Source: Bacillus sp. NTK071
Lineage (GTDB): Bacteria > Bacillota > Bacilli > Bacillales > Guptibacillaceae
Assembly: GCF_017303315.1 (NCBI RefSeq)
Contig: NZ_JAFKOI010000001.1
Span: forward strand, 310,001 to 374,000
Direction: 5' to 3'
DNA length: 64,000 nucleotides
How positions within the stretch are numbered: the stretch's first letter is position 1; the number at the start of each line of letters is the position of its first letter. Below are positions 40,001 to 48,864 of the stretch, in pieces. The position numbers and the translations under genes are program-made. The notes under the pieces are model-generated. The model was not told the DNA's origin, made no database searches, and worked only from the letters and a program-made list of their open reading frames with translations.

Positions 40001-41315
40001 AGTCGCTGAGAAGACGGCGTACGGTTATGTAAAAGGGTATATGGGAGATCATGACCTTCACTATCGAGGGGCTGAAATTGATCGTCTCGTGTCGGGGTGT
40101 ACTGGAGTTAAGCGAACGTCTGGGCAGCATCCAGGTGGTATTATCGTAGTACCTGATTATATGGACATTTACGATTTTTCACCTATTCAGTTTCCTGCAG
40201 ATGATAAAACATCCGCTTGGAAAACAACCCATTTTGATTTCCATTCGATCCACGATAATTTGTTGAAGCTTGATATACTTGGGCACGATGATCCTACGGT
40301 TATTCGTATGCTTCAAGATTTAAGTGGAATTGATCCGAAAACCATCCCAACAGATGACGCTGAAGTGATGAAGCTCTTTAGTGGAACGGAATCTCTTGGA
40401 GTGACACAGGATCAAATTATGTGTAAAACAGGAACTTACGGAATCCCAGAATTCGGAACACGATTCGTTCGTCAAATGCTAGAAGATACGAAACCTAGTA
40501 CATTTTCTGAGCTCGTTCAGATTTCAGGTCTTTCCCACGGTACTGATGTTTGGTTAGGTAATGCACAGGAATTGATTCAAGCTGGTACTTGTAACCTTAG
40601 TGAAGTAATTGGTTGTCGTGATGACATTATGGTTTATTTAATCTACAAAGGCCTTGATCCATCACTTGCTTTTAAAATTATGGAGTTTGTACGAAAAGGC
40701 AAAGGGCTACAAGAAGAATGGGTAGCTGAGATGAAGAAGCATGATGTGCCAGATTGGTATATTGATTCATGTTTAAAGATTAAATACATGTTCCCGAAAG
40801 CTCACGCAGCGGCATATGTGTTAATGGCCGTTCGAATTGCTTACTTCAAAGTGCATCATCCAATTCTTTTCTACGCTGCTTACTTTACGGTAAGAGCAGA
40901 TGACTTTGATATCGATACGATGTCAAAAGGATCAAATCCGATTCGAGCGAAAATTGAGGAAATCAATGAAAAAGGATTGGATGCTTCTCCTAAAGAGAAG
41001 AACCTTCTCACTGTTATGGAAATCGCACTTGAAATGTCAGAACGCGGTTACCGTATGCAAAAGGTAGATTTGTATCGATCCAAAGCAGCAGAATTCGTTG
41101 TTGATGGCGATACACTCATTCCACCGTTTAACTCTTTACCTGGAGTTGGAACGAACGCAGCACTTAACATCGTTAGTGCTAAAGAAGGTGGAGAATTCCT
41201 TTCGAAGGAAGATCTTCAGCAACGAAGTAAGATCTCTAAGACTGTTCTTGAGTATCTTGATGACCATGGCTGCCTTGAAGGTTTACCAGATGCCAATCAG
41301 CTCAGTTTGTTCTAG
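37026..41315 (+). CDS. polC: DNA polymerase III PolC-type alpha subunit
   Basis: 1429 residues, the Gram-positive replicative polymerase. Domains in order: N-terminal and OB-fold region (to ~320); PHP segment starting at [11 protein letters not shown] (~330); the inserted DEDDh 3'-5' exonuclease with FDVETTGL (~420); PHP continuation; zinc-binding cysteines CPSC...CEDCG (~903-930); catalytic palm [12 protein letters not shown] (~956) and the helix-hairpin-helix C terminus ending NQLSLF. ATG at 37026 follows AGAAGGAGGAAG. It stands between two terminator-like hairpins. Confidence 0.98.
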   Translation: MDQDLKIRKERLQLLLQQISFPDKFEEYFKEGYISKLTVYKETRKWHFDFHLPDVLPFHIYELFRSRLQDGLKHIATVTYGISTDSGGNEELAMAYWDNVAELMKEHSASLTAVLKSQTPKISGNKLIVTVRNETEAAIARRKLSGPLSECYTHAGFPKYMLEVEVKASEQDYQKFVEQKQQEDQSKMMEALIEKEKADKSSSKNVPDSLVIGYKIKEDPVPIETIQDEERRIAVQGYVFHAETKELRSGRTLLTFKITDYTDSILVKMFSRDKEDVPILEAVRKGIWVKVRGGIQNDTFVRDLVMIGNDLTEIKPDLRVDEAPEDEKRIELHAHTQMSQMDSVSSTGELITQAAKWGHPAIAITDHNVVQSFPDAYAAGQKNGIKVIYGLEADLVDDGVPMAYNEADRDLESGTYIVFDVETTGLSAVYNKIIELAAVKLKDGEIVDKFERFANPHHPLSSTTIELTGITDDMVMNAPEIEDVLKDFHEFMGDDILVAHNASFDMGFLNVGLRNIGLGEATNPVIDTLELARFLYPEMRNHRLNTLCKKFDIDLTQHHRAIYDAEATGYLLWKLVKDALEREITNHNMLNDNMGQTGFQRTRPSHTIILAQNDVGLKNLFKLVSLSHIDYFYRTARIPRSKLEKYREGLLIGSGCDKGEVFEGMMQKSPEEVEEIAKFYDYLEVQPPQNYMHLIEKELVQDEMALREIIGKIVKLGEKLNKPVVATGNVHYLEPEDHIYRKILIKAQAGNPLNRQTLPQVHFRTTNEMLDCFHFLGADKAKEIVVQKPQQVADMIDDIKPIKDDLFTPRIEGADEEMREMSYNMARSIYGDELPTIVEERLEKELKSIIGHGFAVIYLISHKLVKKSLNDGYLVGSRGSVGSSFVATMTEITEVNPLPPHYVCPSCKKSQFFDDGSVGSGFDLPDKSCEDCGVPLTKDGHDIPFETFLGFKGDKVPDIDLNFSGEYQPRAHNYTKELFGEDNVFRAGTIGTVAEKTAYGYVKGYMGDHDLHYRGAEIDRLVSGCTGVKRTSGQHPGGIIVVPDYMDIYDFSPIQFPADDKTSAWKTTHFDFHSIHDNLLKLDILGHDDPTVIRMLQDLSGIDPKTIPTDDAEVMKLFSGTESLGVTQDQIMCKTGTYGIPEFGTRFVRQMLEDTKPSTFSELVQISGLSHGTDVWLGNAQELIQAGTCNLSEVIGCRDDIMVYLIYKGLDPSLAFKIMEFVRKGKGLQEEWVAEMKKHDVPDWYIDSCLKIKYMFPKAHAAAYVLMAVRIAYFKVHHPILFYAAYFTVRADDFDIDTMSKGSNPIRAKIEEINEKGLDASPKEKNLLTVMEIALEMSERGYRMQKVDLYRSKAAEFVVDGDTLIPPFNSLPGVGTNAALNIVSAKEGGEFLSKEDLQQRSKISKTVLEYLDDHGCLEGLPDANQLSLF

Positions 41316-41335
41316 AGGAGTGCGTTCGCTTCTCT
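41314..41335 (+). terminator. Hairpin at the end of polC
   Basis: A 9-bp stem (41314-41322 with 41327-41335, two G-T pairs) with a CGTT loop starting at the polC stop codon. No T run follows, so it may be a 3' stabiliser rather than a terminator. Confidence 0.4.
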
Positions 41336-41336
41336 G

Positions 41337-41365
41337 TTGAATTGGTGATATGAGTATGGTATAGT
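41337..41365 (+). promoter_or_regulatory. Promoter of the rimP-nusA-infB operon
   Basis: TTGAAT (41337-41342), a 17-base spacer ending in TGG and TATAGT (41360-41365): a sigma-A promoter with extended -10. It gives a ~100-base leader before rimP. Confidence 0.78.
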
Positions 41366-41401
41366 AATTGTGGAAATACTAGTGAATAAACACGCGACGG
41401 A

Positions 41402-41431
41402 AGAGTGGGGCTATCCCACTCTTTCGTTTTC
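41402..41431 (+). terminator. Leader terminator of the nusA operon
   Basis: AAGAGTGGG / CCCACTCTT, a perfect 9-bp stem with a GCTAT loop followed by an interrupted T run (TCGTTTT). It lies between the operon promoter and rimP. In B. subtilis the same leader holds a weak, NusA-dependent terminator through which NusA controls its own operon; the geometry here matches. Confidence 0.68.
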
Positions 41432-41473
41432 GATTGGGACCCTGCTGTACAGGATCAGAAAGGAGGACAACCA

Positions 41474-41944
41474 ATGACTGAAAATGTGATTACGGTAACT
41501 GAAGAACTAGTAAAACCAATAGTAGATGAAATGAACCTGGAACTCGTAGATATAGAATTTACGCAGGAAGGAAAGAATTGGTTTCTCCGTGTCTATATCG
41601 ATTCTCCTCAGGGCGTAGATATCGAGGAGTGCGGTACAATTAGCGAAAAATTAAGCGAACAGCTTGATAAACATGATCCAATTACGCAACCTTACTTCCT
41701 TGAAGTATCCTCACCTGGTGCTGAGCGCCCGCTTAAGAAGCGGACTGACTTTGAAAAAGCAGTAGGTAAACAAGTCTATATGACAACCTATGAACCCATT
41801 AATGGGGAGAAGAGCTTTGAAGGTAAGCTTTCGGACTTCAATGGTGAAACGGTTGTCATTGAACAGAAAGTGAAAACGAGAGTTAAGAAGGTTGAATTAC
41901 CTTTTGAAAAAGTTGCAAGCGCAAGGCTTGCTGTTGTTTTTTAG
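41474..41944 (+). CDS. rimP: Ribosome maturation factor RimP
   Basis: 156 residues. An alpha/beta N-terminal domain with [20 protein letters not shown] and [11 protein letters not shown], and a C-terminal SH3-like barrel. RimP helps early 30S maturation. ATG at 41474 follows AAAGGAGGACAACC; an open frame upstream to 41405 covers the leader hairpin and is not coding. First gene of the operon; nusA starts 19 bases later. Confidence 0.97.
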   Translation: MTENVITVTEELVKPIVDEMNLELVDIEFTQEGKNWFLRVYIDSPQGVDIEECGTISEKLSEQLDKHDPITQPYFLEVSSPGAERPLKKRTDFEKAVGKQVYMTTYEPINGEKSFEGKLSDFNGETVVIEQKVKTRVKKVELPFEKVASARLAVVF

Positions 41945-41963
41945 TTAAAGGGGAGAATGAAAA

Positions 41964-43073
41964 ATGAAGAGTAGTGATTTATTAGATGCGCTGACCGTTC
42001 TTGAAAAGGAAAAGGGCATTAGCAAGGATATTATTGTTGAGGCGATTGAAGCTGCGCTTATTTCTGCATATAAGCGAAACTTCCACCAGGCTCAAAATGT
42101 TAGAGTTGACTTCAATCAAGATACTGGATCAATTCGCGTATTTGCTCGTAAAGACGTTGTGGAAGAAGTTGAAGATGCTCGTCTTGAGATCTCTCTTGAG
42201 GATGCAAAGGATATTGATCCACAATATGAATTAGAAGATATCGTTGAGATTGAGGTAACACCTCGTAATTTTGGTCGTATTGCAGCTCAGACAGCTAAAC
42301 AAGTTGTTACACAGCGCGTACGTGAAGCTGAAAGAGGCATTATTTTTAGTGAATTTATTGATCGTGAAGATGATATCATGACTGGTATTGTGCAGCGTCA
42401 AGATCATCGTTTTATTTACGTTGACCTTGGACGTATTGAAGCTCTCCTCCCAGCAGGCGAACAAATGCCGAACGAAACGTATCATTCACATGACCGTATA
42501 AAGGTTTATGTTACGAAAGTTGAGAAAACAACAAAAGGGCCTCAGGTGATGGTTTCACGTACTCATCCTGGCCTTCTTAAGCGTTTATTCGAACTTGAAG
42601 TGCCTGAAATCTTTGACGGTACAGTAGAAGTGAAATCCATTTCCCGTGAAGCTGGCGATCGTTCTAAGATTGCGGTTCATGCAGAAGATCCAGAAGTAGA
42701 TCCGGTTGGTTCATGTGTTGGACAGCGTGGACAGCGTGTACAAGCTATCGTAAACGAACTTAAAGGCGAGAAAATCGACATTGTAAGCTGGTCTGAAGAC
42801 ATCGTCAAGTACGTGGCGAATGCGCTAAGTCCTTCAAAAGTACTTAAGGTAAACGTAGATGAAGAAAACAAAATGACTCAAGTTATCGTTCCTGATTATC
42901 AGCTTTCACTTGCAATTGGGAAGCGTGGCCAGAATGCACGTCTTGCAGCAAAGCTTACAGGATGGAAAATCGATATTAAGAGTCAATCAGAAGCGGAAGA
43001 GCAAGGGATATACAGTCCTGATGAAGCACCGCTTTTTGAAGAGAACGATTCAGAAGACTCTGAGCTAGATTAA
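41964..43073 (+). CDS. nusA: Transcription termination/antitermination factor NusA
   Basis: 369 residues, the short Firmicutes form without the two C-terminal acidic repeats of E. coli. An N-terminal RNA polymerase-binding domain, an S1 domain (about 135-200) and two KH domains (SCVGQRGQRVQAI; LAIGKRGQNARLAAKLTGW). It promotes hairpin-dependent pausing and termination. GGGGAGAATGAAAA precedes the ATG. It probably acts on the hairpin in its own operon leader. Confidence 0.98.
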   Translation: MKSSDLLDALTVLEKEKGISKDIIVEAIEAALISAYKRNFHQAQNVRVDFNQDTGSIRVFARKDVVEEVEDARLEISLEDAKDIDPQYELEDIVEIEVTPRNFGRIAAQTAKQVVTQRVREAERGIIFSEFIDREDDIMTGIVQRQDHRFIYVDLGRIEALLPAGEQMPNETYHSHDRIKVYVTKVEKTTKGPQVMVSRTHPGLLKRLFELEVPEIFDGTVEVKSISREAGDRSKIAVHAEDPEVDPVGSCVGQRGQRVQAIVNELKGEKIDIVSWSEDIVKYVANALSPSKVLKVNVDEENKMTQVIVPDYQLSLAIGKRGQNARLAAKLTGWKIDIKSQSEAEEQGIYSPDEAPLFEENDSEDSELD

Positions 43074-43103
43074 GCAACTGAAAGATCAGGAGAGGTGTCC
43101 ATC

Positions 43104-43367
43104 GTGCAAAAACGTAAAATTCCGATGCGGAAATGTGTCGCCTGTCAGGAAATGAAGCCAAAGAAGGAGCTCGTTCGAGTCGTTCGATCACCCGAAGGGG
43201 TTATATCGATCGACGAAACGGGTAAAAAGAATGGACGAGGAGCTTATCTTTGCAATAATGAAGAGTGCTTCGCGCTTGCCAAGAAGAGAAATTCATTAGC
43301 GGCTCATCTTAAAACAGAAGTGACAGAAGATATCTATTCCGACCTACAAGAATCGCGGTCAAATTAA
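43104..43367 (+). CDS. rnpM: RNase P modulator RnpM (YlxR)
   Basis: 87 residues of the YlxR (DUF448) family: IPMRKCVACQEMKPKKEL, DETGKKNGRGAYLC and a C-terminal helix. The B. subtilis protein binds the RNase P RNA and reduces its activity. The start is a GTG at 43104 following AGGAGAGGTG; the GTG at 43095 overlaps the ribosome site. The four cysteines (two near each end of the fold) could bind a metal; B. subtilis lacks some of them. ylxQ begins at the next base after the stop. Confidence 0.93.
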   Translation: MQKRKIPMRKCVACQEMKPKKELVRVVRSPEGVISIDETGKKNGRGAYLCNNEECFALAKKRNSLAAHLKTEVTEDIYSDLQESRSN

Positions 43368-43673
43368 ATGAAGAGTAAGAATTGGGAGTCACTTCTAGGA
43401 CTTGCTCAGCGCGCTGGTAAAGTCGTTTCTGGAGAAGAACTTGTCGTTAAAGAAATTCAACGCAAGAATGCCAGACTGATTTTATTAGCTAATGATGCAT
43501 CTGACAACACAAGAAAGAAAATAACGGATAAAGCAACTACTTATAAAGTGCCTGTATGTACCGTTACAGGACGATATGAACTTGGCCATGCAATTGGTAA
43601 AGTTCAGCGAGTCACGATAGCCGTTACTGACGCAGGCTTTGCGAAGAAACTCTTTGCGATTCTCGATCAATAA
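43368..43673 (+). CDS. ylxQ: L7Ae-family RNA-binding protein YlxQ
   Basis: 101 residues of the L7Ae/L30e/Gadd45 family: GLAQRAGKVVSGEELVVKEI and LILLANDASDNTRKKI. Members bind kink-turns in RNA. The B. subtilis orthologue's precise target is not settled. No intergenic base separates it from rnpM, so its translation depends on rnpM, whose 3' end is purine-rich. infB starts 15 bases downstream. Confidence 0.95.
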   Translation: MKSKNWESLLGLAQRAGKVVSGEELVVKEIQRKNARLILLANDASDNTRKKITDKATTYKVPVCTVTGRYELGHAIGKVQRVTIAVTDAGFAKKLFAILDQ

Positions 43674-43688
43674 CTCGGGGGTGATCGT

Positions 43689-45770
43689 TTGAGTAAGATG
43701 CGAATTCATGAATATGCAAAAGAACATAATACAACTAGTAAGGATGTTATCGAAAAGTTAAAAAGCATGAATATTACGGTGAGTAACCATATGTCTGTGA
43801 TTGACGATCAGACTGTTGATAAGCTTAAAAACAATTCGAAACAATCCAAAAAGGGAAGCGACAAAAACAGTATGGAAAATAAAAACAACCGAAACAACCC
43901 AAAAGCAAATGCAAATCCAAAAAGTAAGAGTGCACCAAATAACCGCCGAGGCGGACGACGTCCTAACCGTCGAGGTAAAGGACAGCCTCCTAAAAACACG
44001 GCTGCTCCAAGAAGACTGCCTTCAAAAGTAACGTTTATGGGATCATTAACTGTAGGGCAGCTTGCTGAAAAACTTGGTAAAGATGCTTCAGAACTAATTA
44101 AAAAGTTAATGGGTCTTGGCGTTATGGCTACAATTAACCAGGAACTTGATAAAGACACAATGGAACTAATTTGTGATGACTATGGTGTTAAGGTCGAAGA
44201 AGAAGAACCATTTGAAGTAACAGACCTTGATAATTACACTAGTGAAGACAAAGAAGAGAAACTTGTTGAGCGTCCTGCTGTAGTTACAATTATGGGTCAC
44301 GTCGACCATGGTAAAACAACGCTGCTTGATAGCATCCGTGACACAAAAGTAACTCAAGGTGAAGCAGGCGGTATTACACAGCATATCGGTGCTTACCAAA
44401 TCGAAGACAAGAACAAGAAAATTACTTTCCTTGATACACCTGGACACGCTGCCTTCACAACAATGCGTGCACGTGGTGCGAAAGTAACGGATATTACAAT
44501 CCTTGTTGTTGCAGCTGATGATGGTGTTATGCCTCAAACTGTCGAAGCGATTAACCATGCAAAAGCGGCTGAGGTGCCAATTATCGTTGCCGTTAATAAG
44601 ATGGATAAAGAAGGTGCAAATCCTGACCGCGTTATGCAGGAACTAACTGAGTATGAATTGGTTTCTGAAGCATGGGGTGGAGATACAATTTTCGTCAACC
44701 TTTCTGCTATTAAGCGTGAGGGAATTGAAGAACTTCTTGATACCATTCTTCTTATTTCTGAAGTAGAAGAATTTAAAGCAAACCCAGATAAGCTCGCTAC
44801 AGGTACAGTAATTGAAGCACAGCTTGACAAAGGCCGTGGCCCAGTTGCAACACTTCTTGTACAAGAAGGAACACTAAAAGTAGGAGACCCAGTAGTAGTA
44901 GGGAATACTTTTGGCCGTGTTCGTGCAATGGTTAACGACCTAGGTAAGCGTGTTGAAACTGCTGCACCGTCTACACCAGTTGAAGTAACGGGACTAAGTG
45001 ATGTTCCACACGCTGGAGATCGTTTTGTAGCATTTGAAGATGAGAAAACGGCTCGTCAAGTTGGTGAAGCGCGTAACCAACAAAAAATTGAAGCACAGCG
45101 TAAAGAGTCTTCAAAAATGAACTTAGACGATCTATTTGAGAAAATTCAACAGGGCGATGTGAAGGACATTAACGTAATCGTTAAAGCTGATGTACAGGGT
45201 TCAGTTGAAGCACTAGCTGGCTCGCTTCGTAAGATTGAAGTAGAAGGTGTGAAGATTAATATTATTCATACAGCTGTTGGTGCTATTACAGAATCAGATA
45301 TCATTCTTGCTTCAGCATCTAACGCAATCATTATTGGATTTAACGTACGTCCAGATACGAATGCGAAGAAAGTAGCTGAATCAGAGCAAGTAGAGATTCG
45401 TTTACACCGCGTAATCTATACAGCGATTGAAGAAATTGAATCTGCTATGAAAGGGATGCTTGACCCTGTTTATGAAGAGAAGGTCATTGGTCAGGCTGAA
45501 GTTCGTGAAACATTTAAAGTATCCAAAGTTGGTACTATTGCAGGTTCTTACGTAACAGAAGGTAAGATTACAAGGAATTCTGGTGTTCGTGTCATCCGTG
45601 ACGGCATTGTGGTCTTTGAAGGTGAAGTGGATACACTGAAACGCTTTAAAGACGATGCGAAAGAAGTGGCTAAAGGATACGAATGCGGAATAACGCTTAC
45701 TAAGTTCAATGATGTGAAAGAAGGAGACATTATTGAAGCTTACATCATGGAGGAAGTAAAGCCTAAGTGA
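43689..45770 (+). CDS. infB: Translation initiation factor IF-2
   Basis: 693 residues. The N-terminal region has an IF2_N motif ([21 protein letters not shown]) and a basic, Asn/Arg/Gly-rich linker (to ~100). A second IF2_N motif follows, then the G domain with GHVDHGKTT (~202), DTPGHAAF and NKMDKE, then domains II-IV with fMet-tRNA binding at the end. The start is TTG at 43689 after GGGGGTGATC, giving the family's M-x-K-MR start; an ATG at 43698 is possible. Its end overlaps ylxP by four bases. Confidence 0.97.
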   Translation: MSKMRIHEYAKEHNTTSKDVIEKLKSMNITVSNHMSVIDDQTVDKLKNNSKQSKKGSDKNSMENKNNRNNPKANANPKSKSAPNNRRGGRRPNRRGKGQPPKNTAAPRRLPSKVTFMGSLTVGQLAEKLGKDASELIKKLMGLGVMATINQELDKDTMELICDDYGVKVEEEEPFEVTDLDNYTSEDKEEKLVERPAVVTIMGHVDHGKTTLLDSIRDTKVTQGEAGGITQHIGAYQIEDKNKKITFLDTPGHAAFTTMRARGAKVTDITILVVAADDGVMPQTVEAINHAKAAEVPIIVAVNKMDKEGANPDRVMQELTEYELVSEAWGGDTIFVNLSAIKREGIEELLDTILLISEVEEFKANPDKLATGTVIEAQLDKGRGPVATLLVQEGTLKVGDPVVVGNTFGRVRAMVNDLGKRVETAAPSTPVEVTGLSDVPHAGDRFVAFEDEKTARQVGEARNQQKIEAQRKESSKMNLDDLFEKIQQGDVKDINVIVKADVQGSVEALAGSLRKIEVEGVKINIIHTAVGAITESDIILASASNAIIIGFNVRPDTNAKKVAESEQVEIRLHRVIYTAIEEIESAMKGMLDPVYEEKVIGQAEVRETFKVSKVGTIAGSYVTEGKITRNSGVRVIRDGIVVFEGEVDTLKRFKDDAKEVAKGYECGITLTKFNDVKEGDIIEAYIMEEVKPK

Positions 45771-46042
45771 TCGGTTATGTAGAATGTGAATGCATCATTT
45801 ATGATGCACAATCTCTGAAAGAAAAAAGGTCTGTGCTTCAGTCGGTTATAAGCCGGCTGAAGCATTATAATCTGGCTGTTTCTGAGCTTGATAGTCAGGA
45901 TCTGTGGCAGCATACGGTTATAGGTATCGTCACGACCGCTTCAAGCAAGACGGCCTGTGAGCGTGAGCTTCAGCGTGCCGTTTCATTGATTGATTCACGT
46001 CCTGATATCGAGCTCACTCGAGCTACTTATGAATGGCTTTAG
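45767..46042 (+). CDS. ylxP: YlxP family protein (DUF503)
   Basis: 91 residues with the DUF503 pattern: a beta strand with [25 protein letters not shown] and a ferredoxin-like continuation. It starts at a GTG overlapping the infB stop (GTGA). Always placed between infB and rbfA in Bacillus; the function is unknown, though its position suggests a role in ribosome assembly or translation. Confidence 0.93.
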   Translation: MIGYVECECIIYDAQSLKEKRSVLQSVISRLKHYNLAVSELDSQDLWQHTVIGIVTTASSKTACERELQRAVSLIDSRPDIELTRATYEWL

Positions 46043-46062
46043 GAAAGAAACGAGGTGTAACG

Positions 46063-46413
46063 ATGAGTAATGTTCGCGCAAATCGTGTTGGTGAACAGAT
46101 GAAGAAAGAACTTGGTGATATAATCAGCAGGAAAATCAAAGATCCGCGCGTAGGTTTCGTTACGGTAACAGCTGTTGAAGTTACGAATGATCTACAACAA
46201 GCAACAGTATTTATTACTGTTCTCGGTGATGAAGAGAAGAAAGAAGCTACCCTTAACGGTCTTGCGAAAGCAACTGGATTTATCCGTTCAGAAATAGGGA
46301 AACGAATTCGTCTTCGCAAAACGCCGGAAATTTACTTTGAGTTCGATGAATCAATTGATTATGGTAACAAAATCGAGCGACTTCTTGCAGATTTAAATCA
46401 AACGGATGAGTAA
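46063..46413 (+). CDS. rbfA: Ribosome-binding factor A
   Basis: 116 residues, one KH-like domain: [22 protein letters not shown] and [18 protein letters not shown] with the [10 protein letters not shown] tail. It binds the 5' helix of 16S rRNA and is needed for 30S maturation, with cold-shock importance. ATG at 46063 follows GAGGTG. An open frame starts earlier, inside ylxP, but has no ribosome site. A hairpin follows. Confidence 0.97.
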   Translation: MSNVRANRVGEQMKKELGDIISRKIKDPRVGFVTVTAVEVTNDLQQATVFITVLGDEEKKEATLNGLAKATGFIRSEIGKRIRLRKTPEIYFEFDESIDYGNKIERLLADLNQTDE

Positions 46414-46417
46414 TGAC

Positions 46418-46447
46418 GAAGGGATAGGCAGGAATGTCTATCCTTTC
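46418..46447 (+). terminator. Hairpin after rbfA
   Basis: A 10-bp stem (46418-46427 with 46438-46447, one G-T pair) with a 10-base loop; an outer ATGAC/GTCAT pairing extends it. The tail CTTTCTC is weak, so termination is probably partial. Confidence 0.55.
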
Positions 46448-46478
46448 TCTATGTCATCGTAATGAAAGGAGGAAAAGT

Positions 46479-47375
46479 ATGAACGGTATATTACCATTGA
46501 AAAAGCCTGCTGGGATGACGTCACATGATTGTGTTGCAATCACACGAAAGCTTTTACGAACGAAGAAAGTTGGACACACCGGTACATTGGATCCTGATGT
46601 GACTGGCGTCCTACCTTTATGTATTGGTAGAGCAACGAAAGTGGCTCAATACATGACTGATTTCTCAAAAACGTACGAAGCCGTTATCACATTAGGGTTT
46701 TCAACAACCACAGAAGATGCGTCTGGAGATAAAGTGAAGGAAAAGCATGTGGAAAGAATGCCGGCTGCTGACGAAATAGAAGAAGCCCTGGCTGCGTTCA
46801 GAGGGGATATCGAACAAATTCCACCTATGTATTCTGCCGTAAAAATAAACGGAAAGAAGCTATATGAGTATGCCTTTAAGGGAGAAGTCGTAGAGCGCCC
46901 ATCTAGAAAAGCAACAATTTATGAGCTTGAGTTAATTGGTGAGGTCACACATGAAGAAGGAACTGTCTCTCTTCCTGTTCGTGTCACTTGTAGCAAAGGG
47001 ACTTACATCCGTACACTTGCGGTTGATATTGGGGAAAAGCTTGGGTTTCCAGCCCATATGTCTTTCTTGATTCGTACTGCTTCCGGCCCATTTAAACTAG
47101 AAGAATGTTTGACATTTGATGAGATTAAACAGATGATAGAAGAGGACACGCTATCTCTGTTCCCAATGGAATACGCTCTTTCCGCAATGCCCTCATTAAC
47201 CGTAGAACCTGAGTTTGAAGAAAAGCTTCAAAATGGAGCAGTGCTTCCTCAAGTGGATGAGATGACAGCGGAGCGGCTTGTTATGTACAATAAGGACGGA
47301 GAAGCAATTGCAATCTATCAAAAACATCCTGAGAAACCTGGCTTAATGAAGCCTGAGAAAGTGTTTTCGAGATGA
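46479..47375 (+). CDS. truB: tRNA pseudouridine-55 synthase TruB
   Basis: 298 residues. The catalytic Asp38 is in GHTGTLDPDVTGVLP; the KINGKKLYEYA and VTCSKGTYIRTLAVDIG motifs are present, and a PUA-like tail ends the protein. It makes psi55 in the T loop of tRNAs. ATG at 46479 follows AAAGGAGG. ribF follows 18 bases after the stop, the conserved pair. Confidence 0.97.
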   Translation: MNGILPLKKPAGMTSHDCVAITRKLLRTKKVGHTGTLDPDVTGVLPLCIGRATKVAQYMTDFSKTYEAVITLGFSTTTEDASGDKVKEKHVERMPAADEIEEALAAFRGDIEQIPPMYSAVKINGKKLYEYAFKGEVVERPSRKATIYELELIGEVTHEEGTVSLPVRVTCSKGTYIRTLAVDIGEKLGFPAHMSFLIRTASGPFKLEECLTFDEIKQMIEEDTLSLFPMEYALSAMPSLTVEPEFEEKLQNGAVLPQVDEMTAERLVMYNKDGEAIAIYQKHPEKPGLMKPEKVFSR

Positions 47376-47393
47376 AGTTAGAAGGTGAAACCG

Positions 47394-48326
47394 TTGAAGA
47401 CAATTTATTTATCTCATCCTCATAAGATGGAAGCAGACAACCCATCTGTCATGGCACTTGGTTATTTCGATGGAATTCACCAGGGCCATCAGAAAGTCAT
47501 ATCTACTGCTAAAGAAATCGCAGTAGATATGGGAGTAGACGCTGCTGTTATGACGTTTTATCCCCATCCTTCTGTGGTATTGGGCAGTTCAACACCACAA
47601 ACAGAAGCCATTACACCACTCGATGAGAAAATTGATTTGATTGAACAGCTTGGTATCGACGTACTTTACATCGTAAAGTTTGACCCTACTATAGCTGGTT
47701 TAACACCACAGCAGTTCGTAGATGACTACATTATTGCTTTATCAGTTGTACACGTTGTAGCAGGTTTTGACTTTACATATGGAAGTAAAGGAAGAGGAAC
47801 AATGGACTCAATGCCATTTCATGCTCGAAACAAGTTTAATCAAACCATAATTGATAAAGTATCAAAACATGATGAAAAAGTTAGTTCAACATTAATTCGT
47901 TCTTATATTCGTGAAGGGGCTGTCGAGAACATTAAAGGTGTTCTTGGTCGCAACTATATTGTGAAGGGAACGGTTGTAAAAGGCGATCAGCGTGGACGTA
48001 CAATTGGATTTCCAACAGCTAATGTTGAGCTAAAAGCCGATTATCTTGTTCCATCTACAGGTGTATACGCTGTTCGGTTGAAGGCAGAGGATTCCTGGCT
48101 GAACGGTGTTTGTAACATAGGGTATAAACCAACCTTTTATGATGAAAAGCCAGAGCATCCATCACTGGAGGTCCATGTATTTGATTATGAGGGAAATTTA
48201 TATGGCCAAAATGTGATGGTAGAATTCCATAAAAAAATTCGTGGGGAAGTTAAATTCCCTTCAGTTGATGCCTTAATTCAACAAATTGGTCAAGACTCTG
48301 AAGAAGCAAGAAGAATACTTAAGTAG
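47394..48326 (+). CDS. ribF: Bifunctional riboflavin kinase / FAD synthetase
   Basis: 310 residues. The N-terminal FAD synthetase domain shows GYFDGIHQGHQ (nucleotidyltransferase HxGH) and the SSTLIRSYIREG motif. The C-terminal riboflavin kinase domain shows GRTIGFPTANVEL and FYDEKPEHPSLEVH. It makes FMN and FAD. The start is TTG at 47394 seven bases after AAGGTG, matching the B. subtilis RibC N terminus (MKTI); a GTG at 47385 lies in the ribosome site. Confidence 0.96.
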   Translation: MKTIYLSHPHKMEADNPSVMALGYFDGIHQGHQKVISTAKEIAVDMGVDAAVMTFYPHPSVVLGSSTPQTEAITPLDEKIDLIEQLGIDVLYIVKFDPTIAGLTPQQFVDDYIIALSVVHVVAGFDFTYGSKGRGTMDSMPFHARNKFNQTIIDKVSKHDEKVSSTLIRSYIREGAVENIKGVLGRNYIVKGTVVKGDQRGRTIGFPTANVELKADYLVPSTGVYAVRLKAEDSWLNGVCNIGYKPTFYDEKPEHPSLEVHVFDYEGNLYGQNVMVEFHKKIRGEVKFPSVDALIQQIGQDSEEARRILK

Positions 48327-48334
48327 TTTCCCCT

Positions 48335-48363
48335 TGCATTTTGGTAAGAAAACCTGTAATCTA
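48335..48363 (+). promoter_or_regulatory. Possible promoter of rpsO
   Basis: TTGCAT (48335-48340), 17 bases, TAATCT (48358-48363). The -35 is good, the -10 weak. Confidence 0.4.
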
Positions 48364-48369
48364 ATATTC

Positions 48370-48457
48370 GTACGGAAAGTACACAACCTATACTGGGCAA
48401 TCGAGTCACCGACGTTTGCGCGGTACCAGGGGATTAGAAATTAAGGAGGTGAAACGG
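48370..48457 (+). other. Leader of rpsO, possible S15 autoregulatory region
   Basis: About 90 untranslated bases precede rpsO and run into an exceptional AAGGAGGTGA site. S15 represses its own mRNA in Bacillus/Geobacillus relatives by binding a structured leader. I cannot fold it reliably here; the assignment rests on position and length. Confidence 0.4.
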
Positions 48458-48727
48458 ATGGCAATCACACAAGAGCGTAAGCAAGAACTTATCACTAAGT
48501 TCAAAACTCACGAGAATGATACTGGTTCTCCAGAGGTTCAAATCGCTGTCCTTACTGAGGAAATCAACAATTTGAACGATCATCTACGTTTCCACAAGAA
48601 AGACCACCACTCTCGTCGCGGTCTTCTTAAGATGGTTGGTAAACGCCGTAATCTTTTAACGTATCTTCGTAACAAAGACGTTACTCGTTACCGCGAACTA
48701 ATCAAAGAACTTGGTCTACGTCGATAA
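48458..48727 (+). CDS. rpsO: 30S ribosomal protein S15
   Basis: 89 residues, full length. Contains the S15 signature ([34 protein letters not shown]). S15 binds 16S rRNA directly and nucleates the platform. ATG at 48458 follows AAGGAGGTGA; an open frame upstream covers the leader. It sits between ribF and pnp, as in most bacteria. Confidence 0.98.
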   Translation: MAITQERKQELITKFKTHENDTGSPEVQIAVLTEEINNLNDHLRFHKKDHHSRRGLLKMVGKRRNLLTYLRNKDVTRYRELIKELGLRR

Positions 48728-48735
48728 TGATTCAG

Positions 48736-48761
48736 AAAAGCGGGATATTTCCCGCTTTTTT
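48736..48761 (+). terminator. Terminator after rpsO
   Basis: AAAAGCGGG / CCCGCTTTT, a 9-bp stem with an ATATTT loop and a T run. Confidence 0.88.
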
Positions 48762-48795
48762 ATTAGGTTAAAATACATAGATTTCTTCCTTTCTT

Positions 48796-48823
48796 TTTAG
48801 ATGCAAAAAGGTTAGGGTATAAT
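48796..48823 (+). promoter_or_regulatory. Promoter of pnp
   Basis: A perfect -10 TATAAT (48818-48823) with TTTAGA (48796-48801) 16 bases upstream. Confidence 0.55.
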
Positions 48824-48864
48824 AAAAGAAATGATTTTATTGGATGAGAGGAGTTCTCACATTA

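Noticed and set aside
37022-41315. PolC longer frame from 36954
   Set aside because: The extra codons lie within the proS terminator and are not PolC-like; ATG at 37026 with GGAGG is used.
47376-47393. FMN riboswitch upstream of ribF
   Set aside because: ribF begins 18 bases after truB, leaving no room for an aptamer.
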